From Lateolabrax maculatus (taxonomy: Eukaryota; Chordata; Actinopteri; Acropomatiformes; Lateolabracidae): DNA of 64,000 bases. The notes beneath the pieces are model-generated. The model searched no databases, was not told where the DNA came from, and saw only the letters and a list, made by a program, of their open reading frames with translations. A program made the position numbers and the translations under genes. The stretch lies in contig CM062204.1 in assembly GCA_031216445.1 (NCBI GenBank), positions 13,322,501 through 13,386,500 on the forward strand, in the 5' to 3' direction. Shown here piece by piece: positions 51,287 through 64,000 of this stretch; within the stretch, counting starts at the first letter, position 1, and every line of letters starts with the position of its first letter.

Positions 51287-51850
51287 TTATATTGTGGAAA
51301 GCCAGAATTTTTTTAATGTTTGTAATAGATCTAAAAAGAGTTGAATGTAATCCAGGATTTTGCAGAACCATTCATCTGCATTCTCTTGTGGCAACAGGGT
51401 CGGAATAAACCATGTGTAAAGGGTGAGATGTGTGGGGTGGGGGTCAATAGGGGCCCAATTATAAATGAACCGGTTGTTCCGAAGAGCCACAGTCGCAGGC
51501 AGGGCAAAAAAAACGGAGATAACAGCACATATTTTCAAACAGTCTCTCCTGGACATTTATTGTTCTTCACTCAGTTATTTGCATGAAAAGGGACAGAAAT
51601 AGTTGAACTTGAGAGAGAGCTTTCCCACCTCTGAATAAGCCAACTGACCAATATCGGTGTGAAGTAGGTGTGAATGTTGGATTGTCGGTTTCGGAAAGTT
51701 ACCAAAATGGTTGGACACAGCTCCCCAGTTGGAAGCTGGAATGGTGTTGTGGGAGTGGGTTTCTGAAACTATTCCACCATTGGACAACCCGTTCTGTGTG
51801 CGTATACTAGTCATTTTAGTATCAGGGGAGATGGAAGAAAGAAAAAACAC
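51287..51850 (-). repeat. Dispersed repeat, copy 2
   Basis: Related to 20.4-20.7 kb through the CCAGGAGAGACTG block. Two adjacent minus-strand open frames (51575-51850 and 51287-51556) cover it; the second begins SRRDCLKICAV and has a hydrophobic stretch soon after. No known domain is recognisable, and because the phrase is shared with the other copy I treat it as repeat and not as a gene. Confidence 0.45.
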
Positions 51851-53755
51851 ATTACCTTAAAAACTGTAGGACTAGAGAACTGAACACGTGAACAAGTGTC
51901 AGGAAAATAAAATAACCTAAATATTCTCTATATTTCAGAACAGAAGTGGTATAATAAATAAAAACCTTTGTATTAAATTATGAAAGTCAGTTCCTGGTAC
52001 TGTAGCTCATTTGTTTCTTGTTACTTTTCTGCATTTTACTGAGTGTGAACTGCATATAGATATTTTGCTGTATCTGTTTAAAGTAATAGCTGACAATCTG
52101 TGCTTGTCCTCCATCACTGCTTCTGTTATCCTTCAGCCAGAAGTCAGACCTGACAGGGTGATTCATGTGGAGGATATAGGTGCACTGTATGACTTATACA
52201 TCCTCATGTGACACACCAGACACCTGTTTCATAGGCAGTGGTAAAAATAGCTATCTATAGGGAAACCAAACAGACACAGGAAGACTCAAAAGCATGCTGG
52301 GAGACAGACGGTATGAAAGGCACAGCTTTCACACACTTTATCAAAACAATATGGTCATGCTTTTGGTCTTACATGACCTTCATCTGGAATATCTTGATAC
52401 AAGCTAAAAGCTTGACAATTTGATTAAAATTGTGCTCGGACAAAGTGTGCAGAAGCTGTTTGCCTTTTAAAGTTCAATACAGCCAAAATTTTGATCAAGT
52501 GTCATGGTTTGTCAGTTCTCATTGGGATGCAGTTATTTCAACCTGATTCCCTTTAGATCTAAAAAAAAAAAAAAAAAAAAACCTAAATTTAATTATTATT
52601 GGGGGGAGCACTGACAAAAGAGCGTTCACTGCAGAAAAAACCTCAGCGCTTGGCACATTTAGTGGATGGCTTTGGGGCATGTTTGTGTGACGGCATGATA
52701 AATGTTAATAGCTGTGTTAACATACAGCAGGTTATCAGCTTGTCATTGTTAAACAGCTTTGATTGCCATTTATATAACTGGATAAACACACCAATTAAAA
52801 GGAAAATGATGTGCAAATAAAGAAAAAGTGGCTTTTATTAGACCATACCGTCACCAAGATCTGTCTTCTGTCTCACATTCTCAGTGTGTTGGCCACGATG
52901 ATCCCTCATCCTCCTCTGCCTCCCTTCACAGTCTTGTGCACTGCTTCTCTACCGCTCTCAGTGTTTACTGGGTGCCTCTTGCTTTCTCCCTCTCCTATCA
53001 GACAAACACTATGTAGGATTTTAAAAAGTTACTGAATCATTAGCCATATCATAATATTACACTCGATGCTCTCAGACCTTTTGCCCTACGCAAAAAAGAA
53101 GCCAGGGGCAAATTGGTGCTGAACAAAACATTAGTTTTATATGTCTGTTGTCTTGGTAACAGAGAGGAAAAGAAGTCAATGCAGAAAATGACGGTTTTAC
53201 TAGTGAATCTTACTTTTTAAATTGTTTATTTTGGGAAGGGTCCATTGTTTCTCTGCCAAACACACACAAAAGTGTACCCACAAACATAGAACCACCCACA
53301 CATGCATGGTGTGTAAAAAAAAAAAAAAACAAACACTGAAATTTATACTGTATCTACAAATATGAGGTGACTTCCCTTTGCAATCTTGTAAGTTCTGAAG
53401 GGAACTTTTCTTATCAAACAACTCTTCCCTCCTCACCCCCTCTCTCCCTCCCTCCCTCCCTCTAACCCCAACCTATCTCTCTTCCTTCCCCCGTGTATTT
53501 GCCTCTCTCCTTGTCTATTTCTTTCACGCAATGAGAAGTTTCTCGATTTTCATTTTGTCTTGACCCATTTTAAAGAGATAACTGTCGAGTAGGCAAGATT
53601 AAAGTGTCTTGTGCATATGCGAGAACAACTCCGTGTGTGTGTGCGCTTGTGTATTTGTGGATGTTTAAATCTGTGTTTGCAGTGCAGAGATAGATATTCT
53701 TATCATTGGGACTTGAATTATCTTGATTAATAATTCAGGTGTTAACATCCCAAGT

Positions 53756-53777
53756 CCCCCCCCCCCCCCCCCCCCCC
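53756..53777. repeat. Poly-C run of 22
   Basis: An uninterrupted homopolymer of C (G on the other strand). Length is likely to be imprecise in any assembly. Confidence 0.9.
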
Positions 53778-54322
53778 TTTTGCACTGTATTTTCCTTTTC
53801 ATTTTTTATTTGATCTCCTAATTTTTCATGATTTCTTTAGGAAATGCCTTCATAAAACAGAAGCATACATAGTGTATCATAAGCAATGATATCTGCCTTC
53901 TACTATTATCCCTCAGTGACTGCAAAGTATAAAAGACAGTAGAACTTCTACAGGCTGTTTTCCTTGCTTCTAATTTAAGTGATTTTACAATGTGAAACAT
54001 TTATACAGATAGATACAATGGATACAGCAGTGTTGTAGCTAGTTTGACAAAGTTTCAGCAGAGTGCACAAAATGGCAGTAAAGTCACACCACAGTGTTTA
54101 AGCGTATCTATTCTGGTATCTGTGGTTACGTGGGAATGAAGTACGCTGTCTCCTCATGAATTTTATATGAGAGAATGACAGATAGATGGGATCAATATGC
54201 CAGCCATATTGAATGACTTTAATGTTTAGTAATGACTGCTGATCTTGGTTTAGCTTCTCATAAACAAGAGACAGACAATGCATAAAGCCAATTTGTAAAT
54301 TATATACATATGCAAAGAATTT

Positions 54323-54354
<32 letters not shown>

Positions 54355-54769
54355 TCATATTCACAATAACATGGAACTCCCTTGAGTGAGGTACAGTGTG
54401 CTGTTTGCAATATTTGTATGAGATTAAAAAGAAGAGATTCTGATTTGAATCTGATTCGCTTCAATGTTGAGTTTAATATATACATTTAACATCTGTATAT
54501 TGTGTTTTTTTCTTTATTTCATAAATATTTTTAGGTTCAGTTGCAAGATGAGATCTGAGGTACGTTCAAAAACAAATCCAAGTATGAAGTTCCCTCTCAA
54601 AGCTGGCATGAAACCTCCAGTTGTCTATTTATGGGAGTAAGAGAGAGCACTGTTTTCCTCTTTTCCCTCTACGTCTACCCTCCCAACTCATCCCAAATGT
54701 CATGTTGTCATGCCAACATCTCTTCTAAACCAGGAGACAGGAAATGTTTGCATCCCAACAGCACATTCA

Positions 54770-54771
<2 letters not shown>

Positions 54772-54816
<45 letters not shown>
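54772..54816. repeat. (CA)22 microsatellite
   Basis: Perfect CA run; further CA-rich sequence follows to 54910. Confidence 0.95.
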
Positions 54817-54818
<2 letters not shown>

Positions 54819-55139
54819 GTATTTGCTGAGCAAGTGAAAGCAGACACCCACGTCCACCCACACACATTCACACACAGAAACATACACACACAAGTGCTCA
54901 CATATACACACAAATACTTTAATGCAGATATTCAATAAATTATTCTATGATTACATAAACATGCAGTTTATTATTTGAGTTTTAAGGTTTATTCTTGACT
55001 TTGGAAACAGCAGCTTAACTCAAAACAAGACTAGATTGAAACATATGACTCGACCGTGTATGGTCAATATGCTAAATCATGGACTAATTTTTATAGTCGT
55101 AAATAATGTGAATTCCTGGATTTTTAAATGTTTATCTAC

Positions 55140-55920
55140 TTTGCGGTGCTCATTTATTCCAGGTGGAAATTAAGGCAGTTTAGTTCCTTTTAATTATTTC
55201 CCTTTGCTTATGATTGCTTATGATCTTGCTGTTGAACATTTTCAAACTTTGTAATGATTGGTCTGGGTCCGTTAGTCTCAGGAATACCGTAGAAAATCAG
55301 ATTATCTTGCATGCTGTTAGTTTGCAGGTCCAAGATGATTTTGTTTTCTCTCATGATGTTTTCAATCTGTTCGGTTGGAGTTTTAACAGGTGACTGTAAC
55401 AAGTTGTCTACTTTTTCAATTTATGTGTTGTGATTGTGGGAGTGTGTGGAGTCCATGTTATCTTGTTGAAAGTAGCAGTGATCGCTAAAGGCTTTCAAGT
55501 CCGATGACTCCTGCCATGCCAATCCATAAAACAGTTTTGTTTTAACCCTTGTGTTGTCCTGTGGGTCGAGGTGATGTATCATATGTTTGTGTCATCCTTT
55601 TCCTTTATTCTGTTTCTTACTCTGTTCCTATTGTCATTTTCGGCCACCGGGTCACCTTGACCCAGAGGACAACACAAGGGTTAATCAATTGGTTTTCCTT
55701 GTATGGAATGCTAGTTGTGCTGCCTACTGCTAGAAACAAGGCCCCGTCATATTCAATGTCACCTCCGTTGTTGGGTTCTTGCGATACTAAAGCTTCCATC
55801 TCTCTCTGCGCCTATTTATTTTGAAACATGGAGATGGTGTAATTACACCACTCAGTAAGTCAAGGAGAGACTTTCAGGTTTATAGGGATGGCCCAGTTTT
55901 GCTGTAGTCTAGCCAAAAAC
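55140..55920 (-). pseudogene. LINE-1/Tx1-like ORF1 remnant, interrupted by a MITE
   Basis: On the minus strand a broken frame begins MEALVSQEPNNGGDIEYDG (from 55799) and reaches KENQLI. It is split by the TTAA MITE and resumes KTKLFYGLAWQESSDLKAF. After one stop it continues QIENIMRENKIILDLQ, TNSMQDNLIFYGIPETNG. The end, a short helix-prone stretch followed by MQDNLIFYGIPE, resembles the RRNNL-I-GIPE motif of L1/Tx1-type ORF1 RNA-binding proteins. No reverse transcriptase part follows toward 55.1 kb, so this is a fragment. The outer limits are estimated. Confidence 0.6.
55546..55680. mobile_element. 135-bp MITE with TTAA target duplication
   Basis: Both ends carry CCCTTGTGTTGTCCT followed by (G/C)TGGGTC(G/A)AGGTGA in inverted orientation. 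That is about 30 bp of terminal inverted repeat with two or three mismatches. TTAA stands directly on each side (55542-55545 and 55681-55684). The TTAA duplication points to the piggyBac or Kolobok superfamily. There is no coding capacity. I recognise the ACAACACAAGGGTTAA end as a frequent fish repeat. Confidence 0.9.
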
Positions 55921-57968
55921 TCTCTAAACATAAGGTCAAACTTTCTTGCTGTTTCTGAAGCACAAATACGGTTGAATTATAAATAATGAATAATATTAGA
56001 GAAGTAATGTGTGCAGAATGTGTGTTTGATAGCCATCGCAGTTCCTTGCCCAGTTGACTTTGTGCTGCAGCAAAAGTTGAACCAGGTTAGACTTTTTCAT
56101 CGGCCGACCCTGCGTTGACTGAACTCCCAGCATTGGTACCTTTGCTGCACCGACAGAAAACAGAAATGTGATGTTAAAAATAGATACAGCTTGAAGTTTG
56201 ACATAAAGATTGATATTATGACATAAAACTGAGAAGGATATGAGGTAAGGTACGGTGAAATGCAATGCGTGTGTAACATGATGAGACAGACAAGTGAAGT
56301 GAGCTTTCAATGGCAGATCAAGGTTGTGCTGAAAAATCAGAGTAGACTTTATTTGATATAGGAAGGAAATGGGAATGTGATATAGATGTGACTTGGGAGA
56401 AGAATGGGACACACAAGAGGCAAACAAACTGAAAAGGACAGATGCTTGTCATATGCACAAACAGCAAGCACAATGATAGTAAAACTGGATGATTTGACAT
56501 GGCAGATTTTTGTAGTTTGCATGTACAAAAAGCTTCGAAGATAAGAGCAAAAGCTCAGTTCTTTCTGGTCACTTTGAGAAAGGGAGGAATTGAACAGGGG
56601 GAGTCTTCGCTAGATATTGTATATAGAAAGAAATATAGGGGGATAGATGTATAGGCCAAAAGAAAAGAAATCCACAAAAAAGTTATTTTTGACGGATGTT
56701 CTATCTTTTGTGATGAATATTTAATAATAAACATAGTTGCTGTTGAAATAATGTTATCTCTGGTTTGTTACCAGAATAAATTAGAGTTATATTTAGATTT
56801 GTACAAGTGACATTTTAAACACTCAAAATAACATAGTAATTTGTCTGACAAGTTAAGCTTAACATTATGCTTATGCTTCAGGTTCATAGACGTGTACAGA
56901 GGGAATTAAAGGATTTAGTCACAAAATTCTTAGTTGAAGTGTGTTTTTCAGCCTTTTGCTGAATTCTGTTTCTATATCAGTTTTTGATATACCGTGGAGG
57001 TTAGTGTGACACAAAATTCTGCCATTTTGAATGAACTTTATTTAAACTGGCAGGCGGTTCAAGTATTGAACGCAAAACAAGAACTTTCCACACATATAAA
57101 GACAAAAGCAGGTATTAAAAAGGAAAAAATTCAGTGGTAACACTCATTGCCTGCAGGTGGTGCAAGTGTTTCAAATGAAGCTCCTTGTTTTACCTGTAGG
57201 AGGCGACAATGACATGTCTACACTTGAAGATCTAAAATGTTATTTTTTTTGGTCATGTCTCAAGCTGATCTAACAATAACTGAACAGCTTCCTATTTTAA
57301 AGAATCTGGAGCGTGCTAAACATAAACGAGTGGGTAAATGTTCATTGTGAGCGAGTCACAAGCCCGATTCAGAAAATAGCCTACGTAAAACCTTAGTGTA
57401 AGTATGATGTTACGTATGTATCTCTGCACTCATATGCCTCTTCAGCTCCCCTTAGGATCCCCTACTCTTTGCCTACATTTCCTGGTTTCAACAGTTGCTA
57501 AAATGGCAACAAGAATTAAACTCAAAAGCCTTGTATTTCTACAGTCATTGGTAATAGTAGAAAACTGCCTCCGGAATCTTTTTCATTTTGTGCTGTTCTA
57601 CAATGCTATTTCTCTATTTTAAAGGAATTAAGGTATGTGTATTTGAAGGAGTGCAAAGGCCCGTGAGCTGTGCAAAAGGAAATACAGTGTGCATGTTTCC
57701 ATTTGGCCCACACATACAAGGATGCAGCTTTTCAAATTTTAAAGGTGTATTAACATACAAAACATAAGCATAATATCGCACTGCACAACCACAACACTGT
57801 GCTTGAATCAGGAGCGATTTTGTGTTTGTGGGAGAGAGAAAAGTGTGAGTTTGTATACAGTATTGTAATAAAATGCTCAGACTCTTCATCTTCCATGACT
57901 TACAATGTATCAGGCTAAGATCCATTTGGTAACTTCCCAACAGTTGACTCATCACAAAGGTCCCACTA

Positions 57969-58006
<38 letters not shown>

Positions 58007-58177
58007 ACTCTCTCTCACTCTCACACACGCACACACATACACACACACACCCACACACACATTATCATGAATCAGCTGATGGTTAAAAGCAAAAATTATA
58101 TTTATGACTGTATACACATCATTCCAAAACTCATTATTCTAAGGCCTGTCTTGGCAGGATTAATATAAGGCCTTGCA

Positions 58178-58210
<33 letters not shown>

Positions 58211-61200
58211 CTGCAGTGGTGTGGAGTTTGTGGACTGATGGAGGCCTGATTGATTTGATAAAAATGAAAGCCATTGATTCTGTCATGAATTTACAGCACC
58301 TCATTTACATAATTCAGAAAGCTGAGTTGCATCTTAGCACAGACATTAATGGAGTAACAGTTCTCCCCTGCAGTGCCCCCTAGCACACACACACACACAC
58401 ACACACACACTTATATCAGCCCGACCATCAAAATGCACTCCATGAAGTAAATGCTTACCAAGCAGTCAGATGCTAACATACACAAATCACATTTGACGCC
58501 CATTTGAAAGTTGTAACATGTTTGAAGCGTAGTTGTTTATGTGTTGTGTAAAGCCATACAAATAATGGCTACCGTTGCTTTCAAAGCCTTTTCTATATTG
58601 TAGATAAATGCAACATGTCAACAATTGAAAATTACCAGGTAATCATAGCTGCATTTAATTAACTATAGCTCTAATGAAGGAAAGTGCAATGTAAGTAGAA
58701 AATATGGAAGCATGAATGATGGGTAAATCACAGAAACAATATTACTTTGTCAAAGATGTTCAGCCTTTAGTTGGAAATAGTAAAGTGAGAATTTCACAGA
58801 AAATTCTGGAAAATATGTTACGTTATCCAATAACAATAAGAGCATGACGAAACGTCCCAGTTCAGCCAGGCTTGCCAGGACTCAATGACACAATTTCCAG
58901 TGCACACCTTACATTAAATTAAAAAATCAACTTACACACATTACACATGAAAAAAGCATGTATTAGTTTGTACATTGGTCTCCACTGTGTTGACTTGTTG
59001 CCATGACACCGAATCAGAATTTGAGTGTACAAGTTTGCCTCGCCATCACACCTGCTGGTTATGTCTGTTAGCTCACACAGCAGTGTAATATTAGTCACAC
59101 CTGAAAACAAAATGATTAAAAATTAAAGACTGCAACACATTTACTCACTTCTTCACACAATACCCCAAAATCCAGATATTTTGCAGTCCACAACTGTTTA
59201 CCTGTCTGCTGCTCATGCAAAAATCAGTTTGGCTTCACTGGGGCGTTTTTTTATGACATTTTTGCTTCATCATTACTGTTGCTGCCTAATTAATTCCCCC
59301 ATATGGTCAATGTCCATCGTGGTGATGTACTGAACCTAAACCTAATGGGTGGTGTGGTTATGGCCCTTAAAGAGGCTTGTTATTCCAGGAAATGTGGGCT
59401 GAGGGGTGACATATGGCAATGGGACACTCCTGTTTTGTGGCGATAGTGTAGCAGTCCTGGAAAGGACCGCTTCATATTCGGCCAAAAGGGACACCCTGTC
59501 GGTGCCATGTTAGCATTGTTGCTTAGAGAGCAGTCGGTCCTGGATTTGCAGCTGGGTCTCTGCTAACATGCAGAGCAGCATGGATGAAATGCATCAAACT
59601 TGCAATCACTGACTAATAAAGTCTCAATCTTCTTTTGAGATTTTACACCTGTTCAAGTCCTTTGTAAGTATATTGGTTATAATGTCCTGATTTAGGTTTA
59701 AGGTCTTTTTTTTAAATTTATGAATAACCAATTCTAACATGTGTATATATGTATTTGTTCATGGTAATTTTACAGTGTGTTATAAAGCATTTATTAACTG
59801 TTTATGCACATTTTAGAATCAGTCACACGTTCAAAGGTGTTTAGACATGTCGAGTGTGAATAATCTTTTGAAATAGTAGTTTGTAGTAGTTTAAAAAGAA
59901 CTGGCAAAAGCTAATAAGTGGACCTTTAGTTAAGCTCTTTTGTTGAACTGTTTGTAAATGTCATTAGTGGTTTTGTTTGTATGAAAGTTATAAATGCTTC
60001 ACAGGAGGACATAATTGTTGGCAAATACATTAATATTTAAAATGCTATTATATCTTTTTACAACTATGTAGTGTATAGCACATTCTTTTATAGTCAAATA
60101 AACATTTTGACATCATGCCAAGTAAAACATATTTACCCTGAGGTGTCAGCTTACGACAGGAAGTGTAAGAGGAAAAGACAGAGAGATAAAAAGAAGAAGT
60201 GATAGTTAGAGCGCACCCATCCAGTAACCACCCAGTCATCCACAGGCAGCAGGAGAAAGAGTGAGAGAGATGGGGGAGAGAATGAGTGACAGACGAATGA
60301 ATGATGCTGTGAAGCCCTCTGTGTTGCTTTAATTGGATTTGAATGGGCTGTCATTGTGTGGAAAAATACTGTAGAGAGAAGAGACTGTTGCACATGTGTG
60401 TGCACACATATCCACAAACACACACACATACTGTATAACCACAAACTTGGCAAATCCCAGAGTACTTGGAAGAGGAACAAAATGTATAATTTCAAAGGAT
60501 GCATACGAACCAACATGTTTTAGTACAGTTAATTTACGGCAAATCAATGCAGATTTGTTTCTGTTTTGTTTGGCATAAGATAAAGAAAAGCTTCTGTTGT
60601 AAAGAAACACCAACCAAAAACAGATGCGGCTTCACTCACATTGTAATGACTCTTAAGGTTATATGAAAAACCTGTATTTAACTGTTGTAATGGATAATTA
60701 TAATTAGCTTCTCAGGAGATATTTGATCTGGATGAAAGCTATAATAATCCATTAATGATTTCACCTATTAAGTCAACGTCATTCACATTCATTTCATTCT
60801 AACACAGTAATTAGAAGTCACAATCCATTTATTTTATTATTCACATACCACAAACCTTCAACAGGGAACAGAAACTCTTGTACCTCAGTCCATCATTTCT
60901 GTCTGTGCTGTGACATGTTGGCATTTAAATCAACTTGATATGCACTTTGCTATTCAATGGCATTTTTGTGCCGTGCTCACCTGGCATTGCACAAAGGTGG
61001 GAGGTAGGGCAGCAAAATGAAATACAATGAGTTGCATGTAAATGAGGCATCACAAGGCAAGGTGTTGGTATTTATTTGTGAATTAAGTCATGGCAAAAAG
61101 AGCCCCCAAAGACCACATCTATTCTCAGAGCATCTGCAGATAATGTGGCGCTTCCACTAGCATGCAAAAACACCAATCAAATTCCTATTGAAAATAATTT

Positions 61201-62992
61201 CACACACCTGATTGCCCAAAATACTTTTTGAACAATATAACACTAAAACAACATGTTTATACCCTGATAACAGTGAGACAGGCGATAGCATGAGATGGCA
61301 CAGTTCTCTGAATTTTGTTTTTTTTTCTTCTCCCTCTTAGCATTATGGTGCCATTCATAATGATGGTGTCTCTTATCATTGTTGAGCAGATGATTACCAA
61401 TTATATTATATATAGGTCTACCTATTGATCCTGTAATTTTCAGATAATGTGATCTATGAAGAATAATCTGGCTGACATCAAGAAATTGTCTGAACATCTG
61501 AACATAATAAATGTTGTGACTTTAGTTTAATTAGTTTATCAACTGAAAACTATATCAAAGAGAAATTCTGTATCATCTTGTCAGGTTTGGATAAAGTTAG
61601 TCATGCGTTGATTCCCTAACATGAAGATGAATGTAATTCTTTCTTTTCTTGTTTTAGGCATAAAGCCCTCCATGATACAGCTGCAGCTCAGACTTATACT
61701 TTTAACTAGACTGAAGAATGTAGATCATATATCCAGACTCCCATGGGATCCCCATCTCTTCAGATGTGGGACACTGAGGTGATTAGATGTCCCAATTAAA
61801 ACAGGCCAGCAATTTTCAAGTATTTGTCACTATGTCCTGACAACTCCCATATCCCCATTAGACTAAATGTAAATTTTAATGATCAGAAAATAAACATTTA
61901 GAAGTGATTGCTGTATTAATTTTGTCAGACTTATTCAGAACCCAGGACAGGTTGGATCACTGTTCTAAAAACACTCTCTGTCTATGACTGCTTCTATTAA
62001 AAGAAATAAAAATACTAAATACACTTAGAAGAGACAATTTTGCAGTTTTTAATGCTGAAAACCTGGTGTTATTCCTTCTGATAACAAACACGTTATAAAG
62101 ACATGTTTTAAAACAAGTTCTTAATGCATCTTTGTTGGTCTGACAAAAAACATTTTTAATTAAGCTCATACATCTTGCCAATAAGATTTGTATAAATTAT
62201 TATTAATGCGTTTAGTATCAATATCAGTCCCTCTAGGAAATTGCATTCTTGCATTTGCAACTTGTAACACTTAACTAATCTTTGCATGATTTACAAAAGC
62301 TTGCTATTTTACCCTCATAATATTTTCATTGAAAATTGATAGTTTCATTAATAAAAGGAATGGTTGCACACTTATAAAAAAAAATCTTTTTTTATGGGAA
62401 TGAATGGCTAGGAAAATGTGTTTTAGCAGGGAGAGGATATTTTAGCCACAGTAACCTGTGCAGTAAATCTCTCATGGCTCAGCAGGTTTCAGTGTGAGCA
62501 AGCTTCTTTTATATAGAGATATACTATATACATAATAAAATTGCAAGTGCATTTCGATATGGTCTTACTGCAACAACATTATCACACCGATTCATCATTA
62601 ATCACCATTGCAATTGCATGATGAAATAGTGCCAATGGAGTTCTGAGGCTTTTAGGGTATTACTGATTGTATTTTTCTGATAAAAAAAAAAAAATTTTAA
62701 TCACTCAGTTTAAGAAAGGAATGTATTGAAGAAATATATTGGACAACAAAGTAGCTCTTATACTAATAAAAGCAAAAATATAAATATTTGTGTGCAAATA
62801 ACACATTAGTTTTCAGAACAGTGTATAGTATTAACAGTTAAAACTGTCTGTAAGACTCAATATTCTAACTACTGTATTCACTTTGCATGGAAATGGGCAA
62901 CCAAGGTCAGTCAGCTTGGGGCTGGTAAGAGTGAGAGGGTTGATGCTAATCACTCCACCATATCAAAATAAATATTCTTCTGGGTGTGTATA

Positions 62993-63030
<38 letters not shown>

Positions 63031-64000
63031 AGAGAGAGAGAGGGAGAGAGAGAGAAAGGAGACTCATAAAAGAGGAAACAGACTGAGAATACAGTGTTTG
63101 TGTTTGTGTTTGTGTGTGTTACAATTATCTAAAAGCAGGATGCTACTAGCTCGATCATCCGTCATTCAAGAGTGATATAACCACAGCATCAGAGACAAAA
63201 TGACACAAAATATCTTTAAAGCAGGCAGAGTGAACGGCAGAGGGGAAAAGAGAAAAACAGCAGGAGAAAAAAAAATGAGTCATACAGAAAATAGGAAGAG
63301 GAGAAGTGATCTAGAAAAGTAGAGAGGCAGGCACTGATAGAGAGGGACACGGACTATACAGTAGACTATAACAGTTGGAATGAGGGATCAAAGGGGAGAG
63401 AGGCAGTCTGAGGGAAATAAAGGAATGAGGTAGTATTGTCTTCCAGAGGATGAAGTCATTTTCTCGAGACACAATGTTCCTGTTGCTGTTAAGCATCATG
63501 GGAAAGAGCTGACAGAGTAATGGATCACCACTTGCAGAAAAAAAAATCTCTGTGCACTCACACGTGTGCACATTTAGACACACTCACACACAAGAGACAA
63601 AGGTAGAGTGAGCTAAACTCACACATTCAGTCACCATCCAACAGGCTCTAGTCTTGCAGCAGCTCCGCCTCTAAGACTGTGACTGTGATTGGCTCTCTGA
63701 TTCATTAATACAATATCTCCCAGTCTGTTCTCTAGTAACTCATCATTATCTACTACAGTATATAGTCCTCCTTTTCAGGAACTACTTTAATTCAACAATT
63801 GTGAGGTCGTTCCTGATTTGTTCCTCACTCGTTTCTTGGGAACTGCTCACACTTCTCTACCATATTGTAAGTGCTACCCTGTGTGCATTAGCATTTGTGC
63901 ACAAATGTGCTTGTGAGTTATCAGGTTGTAATTATGAGGTAAATTACTGCTAATGATTCCAGGCTGGATTTCAAACTCTAACATCTGTTGAATTGGATGG
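55921..64000. other. Intergenic stretch to window edge
   Basis: No gene supported. Microsatellites are at 57972-58005 (TC), 58020-58060 (CA), 58179-58209 (TG), 58384-58410 (CA) and 62997-63029 (TG followed by GA). A less A/T-rich block at about 59.3-59.65 kb ends in AATAAAGTCTCAATC with a small hairpin, but has no coding frame. The remainder is A/T-rich. Confidence 0.55.

Larger units (their letters stand above)
51851..55130. other. Intergenic stretch
   Basis: No gene supported. It contains a 21-A run (52561-52581), a 22-C run (53756-53777), and CA tracts at 54326-54354 and 54772-54816. The rest is A/T-rich. Confidence 0.55.

Noticed and set aside
55549..55824. 91-residue plus-strand open frame
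   Set aside because: It runs across the TTAA MITE and the antisense of the LINE ORF1 remnant.

Overview
The window looks like nuclear DNA of a teleost fish. It has long introns with canonical GT-AG splice sites, very many CA/TG and GA microsatellites, L2-type LINE tails, foldback MITEs, and a TTAA-flanked MITE of a kind I recognise from fish. No prokaryotic-style gene organisation is present. Only one protein-coding gene can be supported.

That gene lies on the minus strand, from about 30.0 kb down to the left edge of the window, and continues beyond it. It encodes a bifunctional heparan sulfate N-deacetylase/N-sulfotransferase of the NDST3/NDST4 type, called ndst3 here because I recall teleosts keeping one gene for the NDST3/4 pair. 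I could place one 5' untranslated exon in a CpG-rich promoter region (about 29.77-30.0 kb) and seven coding exons: 26557-27829, 17757-17844, 16505-16659, 14998-15183, 8989-9117, 1139-1321 and 558-654. All junctions have GT/AG sites, and the phases join into one open frame of 612 complete codons. The frame covers the cytosolic tail, the membrane anchor, the whole N-deacetylase part and the first residues of the sulfotransferase domain. It stops inside the PAPS-binding P-loop, and the remaining C-terminal third (about 260 residues by family length) lies off the left edge.

The introns (0.5-8.7 kb) hold microsatellites, including an uninterrupted (GA)80. They also hold a 5'-truncated L2-like LINE at 10.65-11.54 kb, a foldback MITE at 10.06-10.27 kb, a repeat with direct and inverted sub-copies at 12.68-13.12 kb, and other fish dispersed repeats. 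Several splice acceptors of the gene are themselves built from simple repeats: (CTAT)n at coding exon 2, and TG-rich tracts at coding exons 3 and 5.

From about 30.4 kb to 64 kb I see no supportable gene, and this looks like intergenic DNA upstream of ndst3. It holds two LINE 3' tails (35.36-36.1 kb), a candidate solo LTR (37.57-38.17 kb), a dispersed repeat also present in the largest intron (20.4-20.7 and 51.3-51.6 kb), and a LINE-1/Tx1-like ORF1 remnant interrupted by a 135-bp TTAA MITE (55.1-55.9 kb). Some unique-looking segments could be conserved non-coding elements, for example near 44.8 kb. I found no previously undescribed biological system. The points most worth checking are the microsatellite-built splice sites, the tiny Kozak-type uORF, and the exact TTAA insertion whose empty site restores the LINE frame.
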